Below, one piece after another: positions 48,836 to 60,081 of a stretch of DNA of 64,000 bases. This DNA is from Rebecca billardiae RCC1528 (taxonomy: Eukaryota > Haptophyta), in NCBI GenBank assembly GCA_965240325.2, contig OZ251223.1:868001-932000 (forward strand), in the 5' to 3' direction. Every line of letters starts with the position of its first letter. Position 1 is the stretch's first letter. The translations under genes and the position numbers were made by a program. Below the pieces are notes generated by a model. That model saw nothing but the letters and a program-made list of their open reading frames with translations. It was not told the origin of the DNA and ran no database searches.

Positions 48836-51097
48836 TTGTTGCGCGGCCCACGTATGATGATCATGGCGACGCCGCTCGGCGTGGGCGCTCCCCCCCGTTG
48901 GGGCGCGTGCGTGCTGTGCGCGCTGCTGGGCGTGGTCGTCGGCATGCGGCTCGGGCCTGCGGTGGAATGCCAGTGCGGTCGCGTGGCGCGCCGCCTCGAC
49001 GAGGATACGCCCACGCCTCGATCGGGCGGCAAGAAGCGCGGCATCGTGCAGACAATGAACCGGCTCCTCGGCCTCACGCCGTCTGCGCTTCGCGAGATAT
49101 CGCGCGACCTCGACGCGCTCGAGCTGCAGCCGCACGAGCGCGAGCCCCCGCCGCTCACCGCTCCGAGCGGGCGCGAACTTCCAAAGGAGGTGGGCTCCAC
49201 GTCGCGGATGCTGCAGGAGGCGTTTGTGCGCTTCACCACGTTCCTCTTTGACCACCAGCTGCTGCCCATCGCGCCGCGCAACGGCGCTGGCGGGATCGAC
49301 GGCTCGGGCGCTGGGCGCGGCAGCCCCGGTCTGGACAGTACTCTGAGCCGCGCGGGCACGGAGCTCTTCCTGCGCGAGCGTGCGGGCGCGCTCGTCGAGC
49401 CGGGCAGCACGTGCCTGCTCTGGGACGACACGCGCGACTTGAAGCTCGTGCCCGGCTGCGACCCGCGGCGCGCGTGGGTGCTCACCTTTGCGCCCGTGCG
49501 CCCGGACGCAGCGGCCGCTCTCGAGGTCGTCCGCGGCGCGCACAACACGCTCCGAGGCGATCTGGCGGCGATCTCGAGCGCGAGCATGGCCGGCGCCGCG
49601 CTCGGCCTGTTCGACGCCGTGCTGTGCGCGCAGGTGTTTGAGCACGTGACGCACCCGCTCGCCGCGGCACGCGCGCTCACGCACCTGCTCAAGCCGGGCG
49701 GCCGCGTCTTCTTCACCGCGCCGTTCGTCGAGCGTTTCCACGGCGGCCCCACGGACGGCCTCAGGTACACGGTGGACGGCGCGGCGGCCGTGCTGCGCGG
49801 CGCGGGGCTGCGCGTGGAGGAGCGGTGGCGGATCGGCGACACGCTGCTCGCCAACGCGGTCGCGCTGGGCTTCGGCGTGGGCGACTTCGAGCCCGAGCGC
49901 CTCCACGAGCGGCTGCTCATCCCCGACAACCAGGGCCCTGCCGAGCGGCTGAGCCAGCGCGGCCGGGGGAGCAGCCTGGCCGAGCGCGATGTGTCTGGCA
50001 GAGTGCTCCCGCCCCTCGGCCAGGACCCAAGGCACTGGCTCTACATCTCGAGCGCGCTGGTCGTGCGTGCGCCATGGCGCGACGCGCAGTCGGAGCTCGC
50101 TGCAATGCGCATCCCAAGCAGCCCGTACCGCGTGCACAGCGCACGCCGCGCCAACTCGACGGACGCGCCCGGCGCAGGGCTCGCCGTCGTAGTCATGATG
50201 CCGCGCGACAGCGCGCGGCGGGCAGCGTTTGTCGACCGCGCGTTCGCAGCGTCGGAGCTGATCTCTGAGGTGCTCTTCGCCGACTCGTGCTTCCTGCGAG
50301 ACCCTGCCGAGCGCGAGCTCGTGCTTGGCACGCGCAACTTCTCGCACCTTCGATGTCCCGTTTGGATCAGCATGGCCGAGAAGCGGGTGGGCACCTGGGC
50401 GGCGCAGATGCGCGGGCTCGAGATCGCTGCGCGGCGCTCAGGGCCCACAATCATGCTCGAGGACGATGTGCACTTTGCGGCGGAGGACTTTGCGAAGCAC
50501 ATCCCCCGAGTGGTGCGCCTGGCAGACGACGCAGACCTGGTCTACCTCGGCAGCTGCTACGAGAGGCTCGACCTCGTGGAGCAGTGCGAGGCTGTGGCCG
50601 CAGGGCTATTCGCCTTCCGCCCTGTGCACGCGACGTGTGCCCACGCCTGGCTGCTGCGTCCAGCGGGCGCGCTCAATGTCCTCAGGTCGACCCAAAGCTA
50701 CCTGGACACGCTTCACAAGACCACCGCACAGGTGCAACCTCCACTCGACTGCTCGCGCGCGTATACAGTCGACCCTGGACTCGTGGCCTCGTCGGGCGAC
50801 ACGGCGCTTCTCCCCATATGGAAGAGCCACGTGCAGATGGGCTTTGACACGATGGTGCGGATTGCTTACCAGAGCTCACGGATCAGAGCCCTGCACATCT
50901 GGCCGCAGCTTGTGTTCCAGGCAAGCGGAGCCAGGCTCGTCGACAAGAGCTTCCAGTATCAGCAGCCTCCGCAGGCCTGCCTCCCACCATCTGCAAGTGG
51001 GCGGGAGAGACCAGACATCCCCGGCGATGGCCATCGGCGTCATCGTCTGCTTCGCAAACCGGCCAAGCAGCCGCGCCACAGCAACATTCCACAATGA
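48836..51097 (+). CDS. Fusion of methyltransferase-like and GT25-type glycosyltransferase domains
   Basis: The frame gives 753 residues (starts at 48836, 48854 or 48857 are possible). A hydrophobic segment (GACVLCALLGVVVGMRLG) near the N-terminus suggests a Golgi/ER signal anchor. Residues about 175-330 resemble a class I SAM methyltransferase of the type-11 group: FDAVLCAQVFEHVTHPLAAA, LKPGGRVFFTAPF, FHGGPTDGLRYT; the glycine-rich SAM loop is not obvious. Residues about 440-690 resemble the GT25 (LPS/procollagen galactosyltransferase-like) fold, with EDDV at 542-545 in TIMLEDDVHFAAEDF as the metal-binding acidic motif, followed by HAWLLRPAGALNVL. It probably modifies glycans in the secretory pathway. 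The last 40 residues look non-conserved. Confidence 0.75.
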   Translation: MLRGPRMMIMATPLGVGAPPRWGACVLCALLGVVVGMRLGPAVECQCGRVARRLDEDTPTPRSGGKKRGIVQTMNRLLGLTPSALREISRDLDALELQPHEREPPPLTAPSGRELPKEVGSTSRMLQEAFVRFTTFLFDHQLLPIAPRNGAGGIDGSGAGRGSPGLDSTLSRAGTELFLRERAGALVEPGSTCLLWDDTRDLKLVPGCDPRRAWVLTFAPVRPDAAAALEVVRGAHNTLRGDLAAISSASMAGAALGLFDAVLCAQVFEHVTHPLAAARALTHLLKPGGRVFFTAPFVERFHGGPTDGLRYTVDGAAAVLRGAGLRVEERWRIGDTLLANAVALGFGVGDFEPERLHERLLIPDNQGPAERLSQRGRGSSLAERDVSGRVLPPLGQDPRHWLYISSALVVRAPWRDAQSELAAMRIPSSPYRVHSARRANSTDAPGAGLAVVVMMPRDSARRAAFVDRAFAASELISEVLFADSCFLRDPAERELVLGTRNFSHLRCPVWISMAEKRVGTWAAQMRGLEIAARRSGPTIMLEDDVHFAAEDFAKHIPRVVRLADDADLVYLGSCYERLDLVEQCEAVAAGLFAFRPVHATCAHAWLLRPAGALNVLRSTQSYLDTLHKTTAQVQPPLDCSRAYTVDPGLVASSGDTALLPIWKSHVQMGFDTMVRIAYQSSRIRALHIWPQLVFQASGARLVDKSFQYQQPPQACLPPSASGRERPDIPGDGHRRHRLLRKPAKQPRHSNIPQ

Positions 51098-51760
51098 TGA
51101 GCGCTGCCGCACAGCTGATGCGCGCGCGCCCCCCACTAGCGCGATTGTTAAACCGTAGCCGTACGCGCAAAGTTGCGTAGTGCGTATATTGGGGTCGATG
51201 ATATCAATCCGGCGTCATGACGAATCTCCGACGATGAATAGTGTCTTACTCTTAGTGACTCTCGCGTCCCGGAGCCCAGCAGACGCAGTGCGCTGCCGAC
51301 TGCCGGAGAGGCGAAGAGTGACTCAGACTACTCAGAGTCCCGGGGCCGGAGAATGCAGACTTTGCAGACGACTCGACTCCGACAAGTCAACGGTGAAGTC
51401 ACTGCTCCAGCCTGACCAGCCTCGATGACGGGCGGTACTCACGCTTACTCGCGTTACAAAGTCAAAGCCGACCGCGTCAGGCGACGACGGCCACATATAC
51501 AGCACACACCATCACACTACTGCGCACGCACGCTAATTGTAGCTATACCGCGGTATAGCTGCAATCATGGCCTCTGAGTACCCCCATATATATGTACCGG
51601 CCATACTTAGTTTTTGTGACAGTGTCTGACCACTGACAATGCTGCGCTTGAGTTGAGATAATGAGCTATCATAGATCTGATGACGATGTGAAACCGTCGT
51701 CGTCGTCCCAACCGTTGTCCACGCTTTTTGATTTTGGCCCAATTTTGACCGCCTCCAGCG
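51098..51760. other. Intergenic, no gene seen
   Basis: 663 bp of lower GC sequence with ctcagactactcagagtccc-type simple words and short AT patches (51540-51600). It must contain the promoter of the NPH3-like gene; no specific element identified. Confidence 0.45.
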
Positions 51761-53383
51761 ATGGGTGCACCGCTCGGGTACACGGTGGCAGTGGCCGGCG
51801 CGCCGGAGCTGCAGCTGGAGGAGCCGCTGCGCGCGCGGCGCGTCGTGCTCGATGGCTTCCCCGGCGGCGAGGAGAAGCTCGCCGCCGTCGCCGCCTTCGC
51901 GTCCAGCGGCGCGCTCGAGCTCACGCCCGAGTCGGTCGCGGCCGTGCACTGCGCCGCGGCGTTCCTGCAGATGCCCGCGCTGCTCGCGCACACGCGCGCG
52001 TACCTCGAGGCCGAAGTGTTTGGCTCGGCCGCGGCGTGCGCGACGGTGCTTCCGCACGCGACCGATCCCGAGCTCCGGCGCGACCCCGTGTGCCGCGCCG
52101 CCGCCGACGAGCTGTGCGCCACGTGCGCGCGCGCGCTCGCGCGCGAATGGTCGCGCAGCCCGCGCAGCCTCCGCATCTTCACGCTGCCGCCGCGCGCGTT
52201 CGCGCACGTGGTGCGCGCGGCGCTCGAGCTGCGCACGCTCGCGCCGGAGCTGGCGGCCGACGCCGCCGCCGAGTACGTCACCGCGCTGCCCGCGCGCGTG
52301 GTGACGACCGACGCGGCAGACGAGGCGTCGGAGCGTCCGCTCACGGACGCGCCGGCGGCCGCGGAGGCGGCGGAGGTGATCGCGGCGCGGCGCGAGGCGG
52401 CGGCGCTCACGCTCGCGGAGGCGGTGGAGGTGCTCGCGCCCGCCGTGCTGCACGCCGGCGGCGCCCTCCGCCCGCGCCACGCGCTCGCGCTGCTATCCGG
52501 GGTGCTCGCCCACGTGCGCGCCGACGCGGCCGAGCGCGCCGCGCCCGCGGTGGCGGCCGACGCGCGCGCAGAGGCGGCTGCGGCGGGCGAGGACTCCGCG
52601 GGTGAGGGCGAGGAGAGCCCGCGAGCGGGCTCGGTCCGCGCGGAGCACGCGGCCGGGCCGCCCGACGCCGAGCCGCACCAGAGCGCCGCATCCGAGCTGT
52701 GCCGCGCGTGCTGCGCAGCGCTCGCGCGCGGCGCCGTGCGCTCACTCGGGCGCGGCGGCTTGCTGCTCGGCGAGCTGAGGGCGCTGCCCGCGCTGCGCGT
52801 GGCCGACGTGCTGCGCGCGTGCGTCGAGCTGCCGCCGAGCGCACTTGGCGACATCGAGCGCCTGGGCGAGAGCTACCTCGACGCGAGGCTCGGCCGCGCC
52901 GAGGGCGGCGCCGCCGCCGTGGGCGTCGGCGGCGCCGACGCCGACGGCGGTCCGGACGCGCCGGCCGCGGCGGCGACGGCGGCGGAGGCCGCAGAGCTGG
53001 CGGAGGGCGCGGCGGGCGCGGCGGGCGCGGAGGCCGACGGCGCTTGGCTGAGCGGCGTGGAGCTGCGCGCCGTGTGCTCCGCGCTCGACTTTGTGCGAGC
53101 GGCGCTCGGCGCGCAGCTCCAGTCCTCCGCTGCTGCGCCTCCCACCCGCAGCGGCCACGCACAGAGCGGCCAAGCGCACAGCGGGCACGCCGAGGCGCGG
53201 CTCGAGCTGGCGCTGCGGTGGGCGCGGCGCGCGCACAGGGCAGCCGCCGCCGCGCCTCCGCCCGGTGGCGGCGCGGCCGCCCCGGCGTCCGGCGCGCTCG
53301 CGCGCCCGCCCGCCGCCGCGCCCGCCGCCGCGCCCGCCGCCGCGCCCGCCGCGGCACGCGCCGCCGCGGCACCGCCTGGCCCA

Positions 53384-53416
<33 letters not shown>

Positions 53417-56400
53417 TTTCGCGCCGATCTCGAGGCCGTCTTCGCCGCGCCCGCCGAGGGCGGCGTCGTGCCGTACGCCTCGCTCTCCGAGCCGTCGCTG
53501 CTGCGCGTGGCGCTGCAGGAGGCGGTGCCGCGCGGCGCGGCGGTGCGCGCGCTGCTTGAGCGCGCGCAGGGCGCGGGCTCGCTCGCGGCGAGCGCGGCGG
53601 CCGAGGCGGCCGAGCGCGCGGCGCGCGAGAGCGGGCGCGCCGCGCGCGCCGCGCTCGCGCGCTCGCGCAAGGAGGCGAGCGGTCTGCACGCCAAGCTGGC
53701 GCTGGCGGGCAAGGCGGCGGCGGAGGCGAGCGCACTCGCGGCCGACGAGTCCGAGCGGGCGGCGGTTGCCGACGCGGCGCGCGAGCGCGCCGAGGCGTCG
53801 TGCGCCACGCTGCGCGCGCGCACGGCCGCGCTGCGCGCCGAGGCCACCGCCGCCGCGTCCGCGCGCGACGAGCTCCGAGCCAAGCTCGGCGACTTCCTCC
53901 AGTTCGGCATGTCGCGCGCGGACGCGGCGCGCGTCGCCGAGCTCGTCGACGGCGCTGCGAGGGCGGAGGAGGCGGCGGCGCGCGCGCGCGAGGAGGGCGA
54001 GGAGCGCGGCCGCCGCGCGGAGGAGGCGGAGCGCGAGCTCGGCGCCGCGCGCACGCACCTCGCCGAGGCGGTGGCCGCGCTCGAGGCCACGCGCGCAGAG
54101 CTCGACGGCACGCGCGCGCGCGCGCTGCACGCCGAGCGCTCGGAGGTGCGCTGGGCGCGCGCCGACGCGTTGCGCGCGCCCGCCTTGGCGCGCTGCGCGC
54201 GCGCCCCGCCACCGCGCGCGCACGCACGCCGCACGCACGCCGTGCGCACGCGCCGCGCACGCCCTCACGCGCGCGCGCGCGCGCACGCGCCGCTCCGCAG
54301 GCGGACGGGGCGCACGCGGCGGCGTGCGCGCGCCTGCTGACGGCTGAGCTCGCGGACGCTGAGGCGGCGTGCGCGGGCGCGCTGCAGGCCGCGGCAGAGA
54401 CGGCGCGTCTCGAGGCGATGCTGGAGGAGGCGAAGGGCGGCGCGGCGTCCCTCGCGGTGCGTTGGGCGCAGCGCCGCGCGCCCCGCCGCGCCCCGCCCTG
54501 CCCGCCGTCCGCAGCGCCGCGCGCCGCGCGCCGCGCGCGCCGACCGCGCGGATGGCGCCGACGGCGCGCGGCGGGGCCCACCGGCTGCGCGGAGGCCCGC
54601 CGCCCATCTCGCCCTCGCGCCCCCTCCGGCGGCGCTCTCTCCCGGCCTCGCGCAGGTGAGCCTGTCGCACGCGCAGCAGGACGGCGAGGCCGCGGTGCAG
54701 CGCGTGGCCGCGCTCGAGCTCGAGCTCGCGACGCTGCGCGCGCGCGTGTCGCGCGACGAGCGCGCGGCCGCGTCGCACGCTCACCGCGCGGCGCGCGCGG
54801 AGAAGGCGGCGGCGGAGGCGAGCGCGCGCGAGGCGGCGCTGGGCGCGGAGCTCGAGGCTGCGCGCGCCAAGGGCGCCGAGGCGGCGCGGCTCGCGCTCGC
54901 GCACAAGGCACGCCTCGCCGAGACCTCCCGCACCCGCTCGAGCGCGCGCTTCGAGTCGGGTGCCGCGCACGCCGCCGCGTCGCACGAGCTCGAGGGCGCG
55001 CGCGCCGCGCTCGCGCAGGAGCGCGCGCGCGCGGAGGCGGCGGAGGCGGAGGCGCGCGCGCTGCGCGAGGCGGCGGCGGAGGGCGCCGAGGCGCTCGCGG
55101 CCGAGCTCCGCGCCGCAGCCTCCGCCACCGAGCTCGCGCGCGCCGAGGTGGACGCGGCCATTCTCGCAGCCAGGCAGCGCGAGGCCGCGGCCGCGGCCGA
55201 GGCGGCGGCTGCCGCGGCCGCCGCCGCCGCGGTGCCGGCGGGCGGCGGCGGCGGGGGCAGCGGCGCTCGAGGCACGCGCGCGTCGCACGAGCTCGCCGAG
55301 CGCACGCCGCAGCCGTCGCCCGGGCGCGCGGCCGCCATCGCCAGGCTCGCCACGCCCAAGCACGCGCCGCGCGGCGCCGCGGGCGCGGCGCAGACAAACG
55401 GCGCAGCGTCAGCCGCGCGCGCCGCCCAGCCCGCCGCTGCGTCGAGCGCGCCCGTCACCGCGCGCGGCTCGGCCGCACTCGGCGCGCCCAGCCGGCGCTC
55501 GCCCGCCGCGCGGCCGCTCACGCTCCGCGCGCGCTCCGAGCCCGGCGGCGCAGCCGCCTTCAGCTCGGAGGCCGCGCGCGCGCGCTCTGCGTTTTCAAGC
55601 CCTCCCGTCTCACTGGCCGGCCGGACCGGCGGCGGGGGCGGCGGCGGCGGGGGCGCTCGGGCGCGATCGCCGCAGCGGCGTGGGCTGGGGCCCGGCGCCG
55701 CGTCGGCGGCGGCGGTGCCGGCGCGTCTGACCGGCGGCGGCGGTGCTGGCGGCGTGGCCGGCCACGCGCAGCTCGTGCCTCCGCGCAGGCCGCACGGCGC
55801 GCCGCTCACCCCGGGCGCCGTGCTCACGCCGCGCGCGTGGAGCGCTGGCTCCTTTGATGACGATGAGCTCGAGGCAGCTGCAGCCCTCAGCTCGCACTCC
55901 GCGGCGGAGGGCGCGGCCGGGGCCGAGGAGGAGCGCGCGTCGCCGCCGCGCGCCGAGGCACGAGCCGCCGGCGCGCACGGCGCCGCCGAGGCGCGCGGGG
56001 CACAGTGGGAAGCGCACTGGGCGTGCGGGCGCGGCTCGAGCGCGCAGCGCGCGGGCGGCACGGCGGGCGCGCGCGGCGAGGAGGGGGCCGCTGCCGCTGC
56101 CCGCCCGCCGTCAGGGTGGGCATACGACGGCCCGGCGGGCGCGCGCGGCGACGCAGCCGTGGGGCATGTGAGGGTGGCGGACGTGCCCGCTGCGCGGCAG
56201 CGCGCCTGGTCGGACACGGACGGCGAGGGCGGGAGCGACGGCGCACGTGGCGGCGACGACGACGCACGAGCCTCCGGCAGGGCGCCGAAGGCCGCCCACT
56301 CTCTCGACCGGGCACTGGGCGACGCCGCGTCGGATGCGGACGCTGCCGACGAGCCTCACAGCTCGCCCGCGCACCACTCGGGCACTGTGGGCGGGGCCAC

Positions 56401-56536
56401 AGCCGCTCCCTCGCCGGGCAGCGGCGTGTGGAACCCCGCCGCAACGTCGCTGCCAGTGGCGGCAGGAGGCGCAGCGCAGTCGACGCCATCGAGCAGGCTG
56501 ACGCAGCCGGTCCACGCTTACGACCTTTACTACTAG
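51761..56536 (+). CDS. NPH3-like BTB protein with very long coiled coil
   Basis: Three exons, 51761-54145, 54301-54456 and 54656-56536, all phase 0, give about 1473 residues. Residues 25-115 (VVLDGFPGGEEKLAAVAAFA, VAAVHCAAAFLQM, YLEAEVF) resemble the BTB part of plant NPH3/RPT2 proteins (FPGG, RCAAEYLQM), which act as CUL3 adaptors in phototropin signalling; helical segments up to about 400 may be the NPH3 domain. From about 590 to 1170 there is an Ala/Arg/Glu-rich coiled coil. The last 450 residues are low-complexity and Gly/Ala/Ser-rich. Introns of 155 and 199 bp begin GTGCGCTG and GTGCGTTG. Extreme GC (poly-Ala codons) makes all six frames open, so exon calls rest on coiled-coil continuity. 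Confidence 0.6.
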
Positions 56537-58523
56537 CAAGCTCGTCATCGCGTTCTCGTTGCGACCGCTGCCGCCGTCGTCACTCACGCCACGGCAGTAC
56601 GGCACTCGGTCCGGACGCTTCCCTGAGCAGGATTGACGCACCCCGGACTCTCGAGTAAGACGGTCTCCGAGTCTGCCAACCAATGGCATCCGAGTCCAGC
56701 AGCATCAGCGACGGATTGAAGTTCATTATTTGACGAATAAGTTAGACGCGGTCGGTCGGTCGGTAGTCTAAGCCTATATCAGTATGCCCGTGTATCGCCT
56801 GTCGTGCGTCTCAGGCTCGGACTGAAAGTCAGTTCGGAGTGTTCGGACGGCTGCCGGTTGACGAGTGCCGATGTCGATGATCGTCACTCAGATCAGCTCG
56901 TGCCACGCGCGCGACTCACGAATGATGGCTTAATTCCGCCGCCGCCCGGAGCTCGCAGTCGCGCCGGAATGAGTCACTAGGTGCCGCAGTGGTCAGGCCG
57001 GGTCCCGGACACCGTTCTGCGTTACGCCTCCTCGGGCCGACGTCCTGTGCGCGGAGGGCGACATGAACTACAGCCCATGGGACCCTAGAGCGCGCTCCCT
57101 GAAGCGATGAATCGGCATAACAACCTATGCACATGTGTATACTACGCCTGCGCACCCGTGCCCCGAGTTGATCGCATCGCGTTGAGCCAGGTGGGGGCTT
57201 ATGCCTTACTACACGGGACATAAGCGCAGAATCAGGCTCATTCTGAAGCGACGCTCGCATGCATGCGCCCCATGCACCGACCGATCGTAGGCGCGGCAAA
57301 GTCAACGAGGAGCACGCCACGGGGCGTAGTACGGAGCATGGCAGCGTTCAAATGCCACGCAAGCACGCGCCGCCCTCGCACGGGAACTCGACGGCCGCAG
57401 CGCCCCGGGGCTTGTCCCCTAAGGCGCCTGGCTCGGGGACCGGCTGCCGTGGCGGCGGTGGGTGCGTGCTCGCCGAGCGTCCTAGCGGTCGATTGCGGGG
57501 CGTTCCGTGGCGGCACGCTGGGCGGGGCGGGCCCCAAGACGTAGGGGAACGTCGACAAACCAGCCCGCTGATGTCTCTCCTCGCTCGTCGCCCTTGCGGT
57601 TGGCGCGCGCAACCACTTGCGGGCTTGAGCTTGTGCCGAGCGGTCACTTCCTGCCAGCCGACTCGACATGTGGGGAGCCTGGGCGCGAGGAGATGGCTCG
57701 GGGAGGTGGGGGTATGTATGCACAATGAATACGTACACGCGCGCTGGACTTCCGACCCCGCACGCCGCCTGAAAGAGGTCACGTTAGGCACGCGCCGCGC
57801 TCTCGCGCGTTTCAAACGGTGTGTGCCGCACGACACTTCCAGAGTCACGGATCACTGATCGAGCTGCTTTTCTGGTCGCCCATAGCACATATTAGCCTAC
57901 CCGACTAGCCCCATGCGTCACGGCCGGGTCTTGAGTGCTATGACACCACTTGTAGCAGCTTCTTGCACGCTAGGCACTGCCACAAGCGCCGCGAGCCAGC
58001 TTCGTGAGCATTTGAACGCAGACACAAGGTGCCGAGGCAGTCTTCAGGGCGTGGCAATGCCATGGGAGTCAGCGTCTGGTGTTGTACACGCAATGCGACG
58101 GCGCGCACACGCGCGACTACGTGCCACAAGGCCGGTGATAGCCGCGAGCCGCCACGCTCACGCGCCCAAGGGTGGTCTTGACGCGCCCTTCGCTCCTCCA
58201 GCCGCCGCTTGGCGACGCCGCCCGGACTCAGCGTCGACAGTGGTCGCGGCCTCCCGGAATACACAGGGGGGGGGGGGGCGTTTTTACCCGCCCAGGGGTT
58301 TGGCCGTTTGGGAGATAAGCCTGGGGGGGGGGGGGGTCCGGAGTCCGACCGCGCCGGCTGGCAAAGTCCGGTGCCCCGGAGGTTCTACGGTGACGTCATG
58401 TCGGCCATACAGATTGGGGCCCTTTTTTCTATGAGTAAATAGCCAAACGGATGAGGCGCCGGTGCCGAAGCTCAATAACTTGGTTCAACGCGACCGCTCG
58501 CGGCGTGCGCAACCCCGCACACC
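56537..58523. other. Long intergenic region with possible retroelement debris and G runs
   Basis: About 2 kb with no complete gene. On the minus strand around 57340-57240 the frame reads GVLLVDFAAPTIGR, reminiscent of motif A of LINE reverse transcriptases (LLLDFAAAFPS), and at about 58060-57940 a frame reads GSRRLWQCLACKKLL. Two runs of 12-13 G (about 58265-58278 and 58323-58336) flank a ttttacccgcccaggggttt segment. The region upstream of 58523 should include the promoter of the RTX gene. Confidence 0.35.
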
Positions 58524-60081
58524 ATGCGGGCGGCGCTGTTGGCAATCCTCGCGACCTCTGCCTATGCAGAGGAGTCGGCCGATGCAGCCCTGCCCCGCGC
58601 AGAGCCTCGGTACGTGCCGCCCTTCCCTGCTGCGCGGCCGCGCGCGATCTCTGCTGCTGCTCGGGCTCTGCACTCGCGCTCAGCGGATCTGCGGCGCTGC
58701 GCTCACCGACCCGCCCTCCACCTCGCACGGCGCCACGCTGACCGGCATGCAGCCTCGAGGAGGAGGTGCCGGCCGGCCGACGTTCTCTCCTCGTTTACGA
58801 TCTACCGGACTTGACCGACAATCCGCCGTTCTCTGGCACCGAAGACGCCGATTACCTGTCCGGTGGCGACGCCGGCCCCAATCCGTGTACCTACGGCACG
58901 CCGGAGTGTTATACGCCTGGCCCGTCCGCGACAAACACGCTGTACGGCCTGGGTGGTGACGACACCCTCCGGGGTGGCGACTCAGGCTACGGCAACTACG
59001 GTCCGAGTGTAATCGCTGGTCCCGTGCAGAACACCCTGCATGGCGGACCCGGTGCCGACAAGCTGTTCGGAGGATCGGACGGGGCCGGCTGGGGCGGCTA
59101 CGTCAGCAACACCCTGTTCGGTGCGCCCACGCGCAGCAACCCTAACCCCCACCAGCCTGCCCTCGAGCGCGCTCCCTCGCCGCCTTGCCCCTCGACTGAC
59201 TACAATGAGATCCCCTGCTGGCTGCTGTGCCCCGCCCGCACAGGCGACGACGGTGATGATATTCTCTATGAAGGACAGGCGAGCGCGTCCTTTTCGGTTC
59301 AGGTCAACCGTCTCACAGGTGGGTGAAGCGGGGTGGGGCTGTCGCCGAGCGGTGCGAGTCCGCAGCTGGCACAACCCTTTTCGAGCCGCGCCAACCCAAC
59401 TCACGTCACGCACCCCTGGTGACGGTCCCTGCATGCCTGCGCGCAGGTGGGGCAGGCAAGGATGTGTTCTTTGCCGACACGCAGGCCGGGAATGTCGGCC
59501 TGGCCGGTCAACCCCGCACGTACGTCGACGCCGTCGACGGCGAGGTCGACAAAATATATGCCAATGATGGTTATTACGACTACATCAAAGCTGACCCGGA
59601 GGACATCGTGTATGCCGGCCTCGAGGATACGGTTGTTCGGACCACCCCCGGCGCGTCGCCCTCACCATCGCCGTCGCCGTCGCCATCGCCGACGCCGACG
59701 CCGACGCCAACGCCGACGCCGACCCCGACCCCAACCCCAACCCCAACCCCAACCCCAACCCCAACCCCAACCCCAATCCCAACCCCAACCCCAACCCCAA
59801 CCCCAACCCCAACGCCCACGCCCACGCCCACGCCCACGCCCACGCCGACACCATCGCCTTTGCCTTCGCCTTCGCCCACGCCCGCGCCCGCGCCGACGCC
59901 GACGCCGACACCCGCACCAGACGCCAAGCCCCATCCGAATCCCCGAGTCACTTGCCCCCCGCAGTGTGAGCGCATCCGTCGTGGGCGGCAGCGGCGGATG
60001 CTGGACACTGGCCAGCATACGCTGCTCTTTGGCGTTTTTGCCAAGCCGAAGTGCCCACCCGGATGTGTTCCAGCCGGCTAG
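58524..60081 (+). CDS. Secreted RTX-type calcium-binding repeat protein with Pro-Thr stalk
   Basis: Four exons, 58524-58609, 58753-59120, 59244-59318 and 59447-60081, give 387 residues. [15 protein letters not shown] is a signal peptide. Glycine/aspartate nonapeptides of the RTX (hemolysin-type calcium-binding) class follow: [32 protein letters not shown], and, rebuilt across splices, [14 protein letters not shown] and [14 protein letters not shown] stalk of about 70 residues alternating Pro with Ser or Thr comes next, then a short Cys-containing end (CPPQC, KCPPGC). There is no enzymatic domain, so a cell-surface or extracellular-matrix protein that folds on calcium is likely. Introns 1-3 are 143, 123 and 128 bp; two interrupt a repeat glycine codon in phase 1. 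Confidence 0.75.
59690..59930 (+). repeat. Coding Pro-Thr/Pro-Ser repeat DNA
   Basis: The stalk is encoded by hexamer repeats that change codon in blocks: ccgacg, then ccaacccc-type for about 80 bp (59730-59812), then cccacg, then ccgacg again. The switch of synonymous codons in blocks points to recent expansion by slippage. Confidence 0.9.

Noticed and set aside
52407-55397. 996-residue minus-strand open frame
   Set aside because: Nearly pure Arg/Ala/Pro translation of GC-rich DNA opposite the NPH3-like gene; all six frames are open here.
57913-58434. 173-residue plus-strand open frame ending in Gly-rich sequence
   Set aside because: Its C-terminal part is translation of two poly-G runs and no domain is visible.
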